Origin: an uncultured Bacteroidales bacterium
GTDB lineage: Bacteria; Bacteroidota; Bacteroidia; Bacteroidales; Bacteroidaceae
NCBI GenBank assembly: GCA_945833885.1
Contig: CAMAFY010000023.1
Coordinates: 1 to 44,129 of the forward strand
Direction of reading: 5' to 3'
DNA: 44,129 bases
The first letter of the stretch is position 1; each line of letters opens with the position of its first letter. Shown in pieces: positions 43,986 to 44,129 of the stretch. The translations under genes and the position numbers were made by a program. Below the pieces are notes generated by a model. It saw only the letters and a list, made by a program, of their open reading frames with translations. It did no database searches and was not told where the DNA came from.

Positions 43986-44092
43986 TGCGGGTGTCGCGCT
44001 TCATCCCTTCGGAATAAGTGCGTTTAACCCGCAATTCTCCCGCGTGTTTCCGCCTGTTCAGGACATCACGTTCCGTTTTCTTGCACCAATTC

Positions 44093-44123
44093 TTTCCGTT
44101 TCATCGATAAATTTGTATATTTG
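44093..44123 (+). promoter_or_regulatory. Bacteroidetes-type promoter at the window end
   Basis: TTTC (44093-44096), a 19-base gap and TATATTTG (44116-44123) fit the consensus with one mismatch in the -33 box. The gene it serves lies beyond the window. Confidence 0.6.
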
Positions 44124-44129
44124 CGGCGG

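Overview
The window looks like a chromosome segment of a Bacteroidales bacterium, most likely a Prevotella-like member. The evidence is promoters of the Bacteroidetes form TTTG-N19-21-TAnnTTTG, secreted proteins ending in the short 'GR(R/V)..KG(V/I)(Y/N)I' tail common in this order, a meso-diaminopimelate dehydrogenase, lpxK (so Gram-negative), and the start of a 'MKYPIGIQTFSEII' ATPase of the type that is multiplied in these genomes. No tRNA, rRNA, CRISPR array or intact insertion sequence was seen.

Almost every gene lies on the minus strand. From left to right: the first codons of an ATPase; two secreted proteins, one with a thioredoxin-like CxxC segment; an SLBB-domain polysaccharide exporter, rny, zapA, a small coiled-coil gene and an unknown gene, which together look like one transcription unit read from a promoter near 10.5 kb; ddh; a YgiQ-type radical SAM gene; a small unknown gene; nadD, gmk, yicC and aspS; carB and carA; an RluA-type pseudouridine synthase; fabG and a TetR regulator; a gene remnant; a secreted GH123-like enzyme and a secreted sialidase, probably for host glycans; punA, lpxK and sppA; and xthA. 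At the right end two plus-strand genes of mobile-element or phage type follow a strong promoter and a long leader. The window ends in a promoter whose gene lies outside.

The striking feature is in the spacers. Almost every longer intergenic region carries its own degenerate tandem array. The sequences differ from spacer to spacer, but the period is nearly constant: 21-23 bp, usually 22, or a multiple of it (about 65, 66 or 88 bp), or 10 bp in two spacers. All are close to whole turns of the DNA helix. A coding repeat in one of the right-end genes has a 66-bp unit, the smallest length that is a multiple of both 22 bp and a codon. About twenty such arrays lie in 44 kb, and they surround conserved housekeeping genes. 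I do not know of a described element family with these properties, and this is the observation most worth following up.

How the genes work together: the housekeeping groups are cell division and RNA turnover (zapA, rny), lysine/peptidoglycan precursor supply (ddh), NAD and GTP supply (nadD, gmk), aspartyl-tRNA (aspS), pyrimidine and arginine precursor supply (carAB), fatty-acid synthesis (fabG), lipid A (lpxK) and purine salvage (punA). The accessory content is secreted glycan-degrading enzymes and the mobile-type gene pair.
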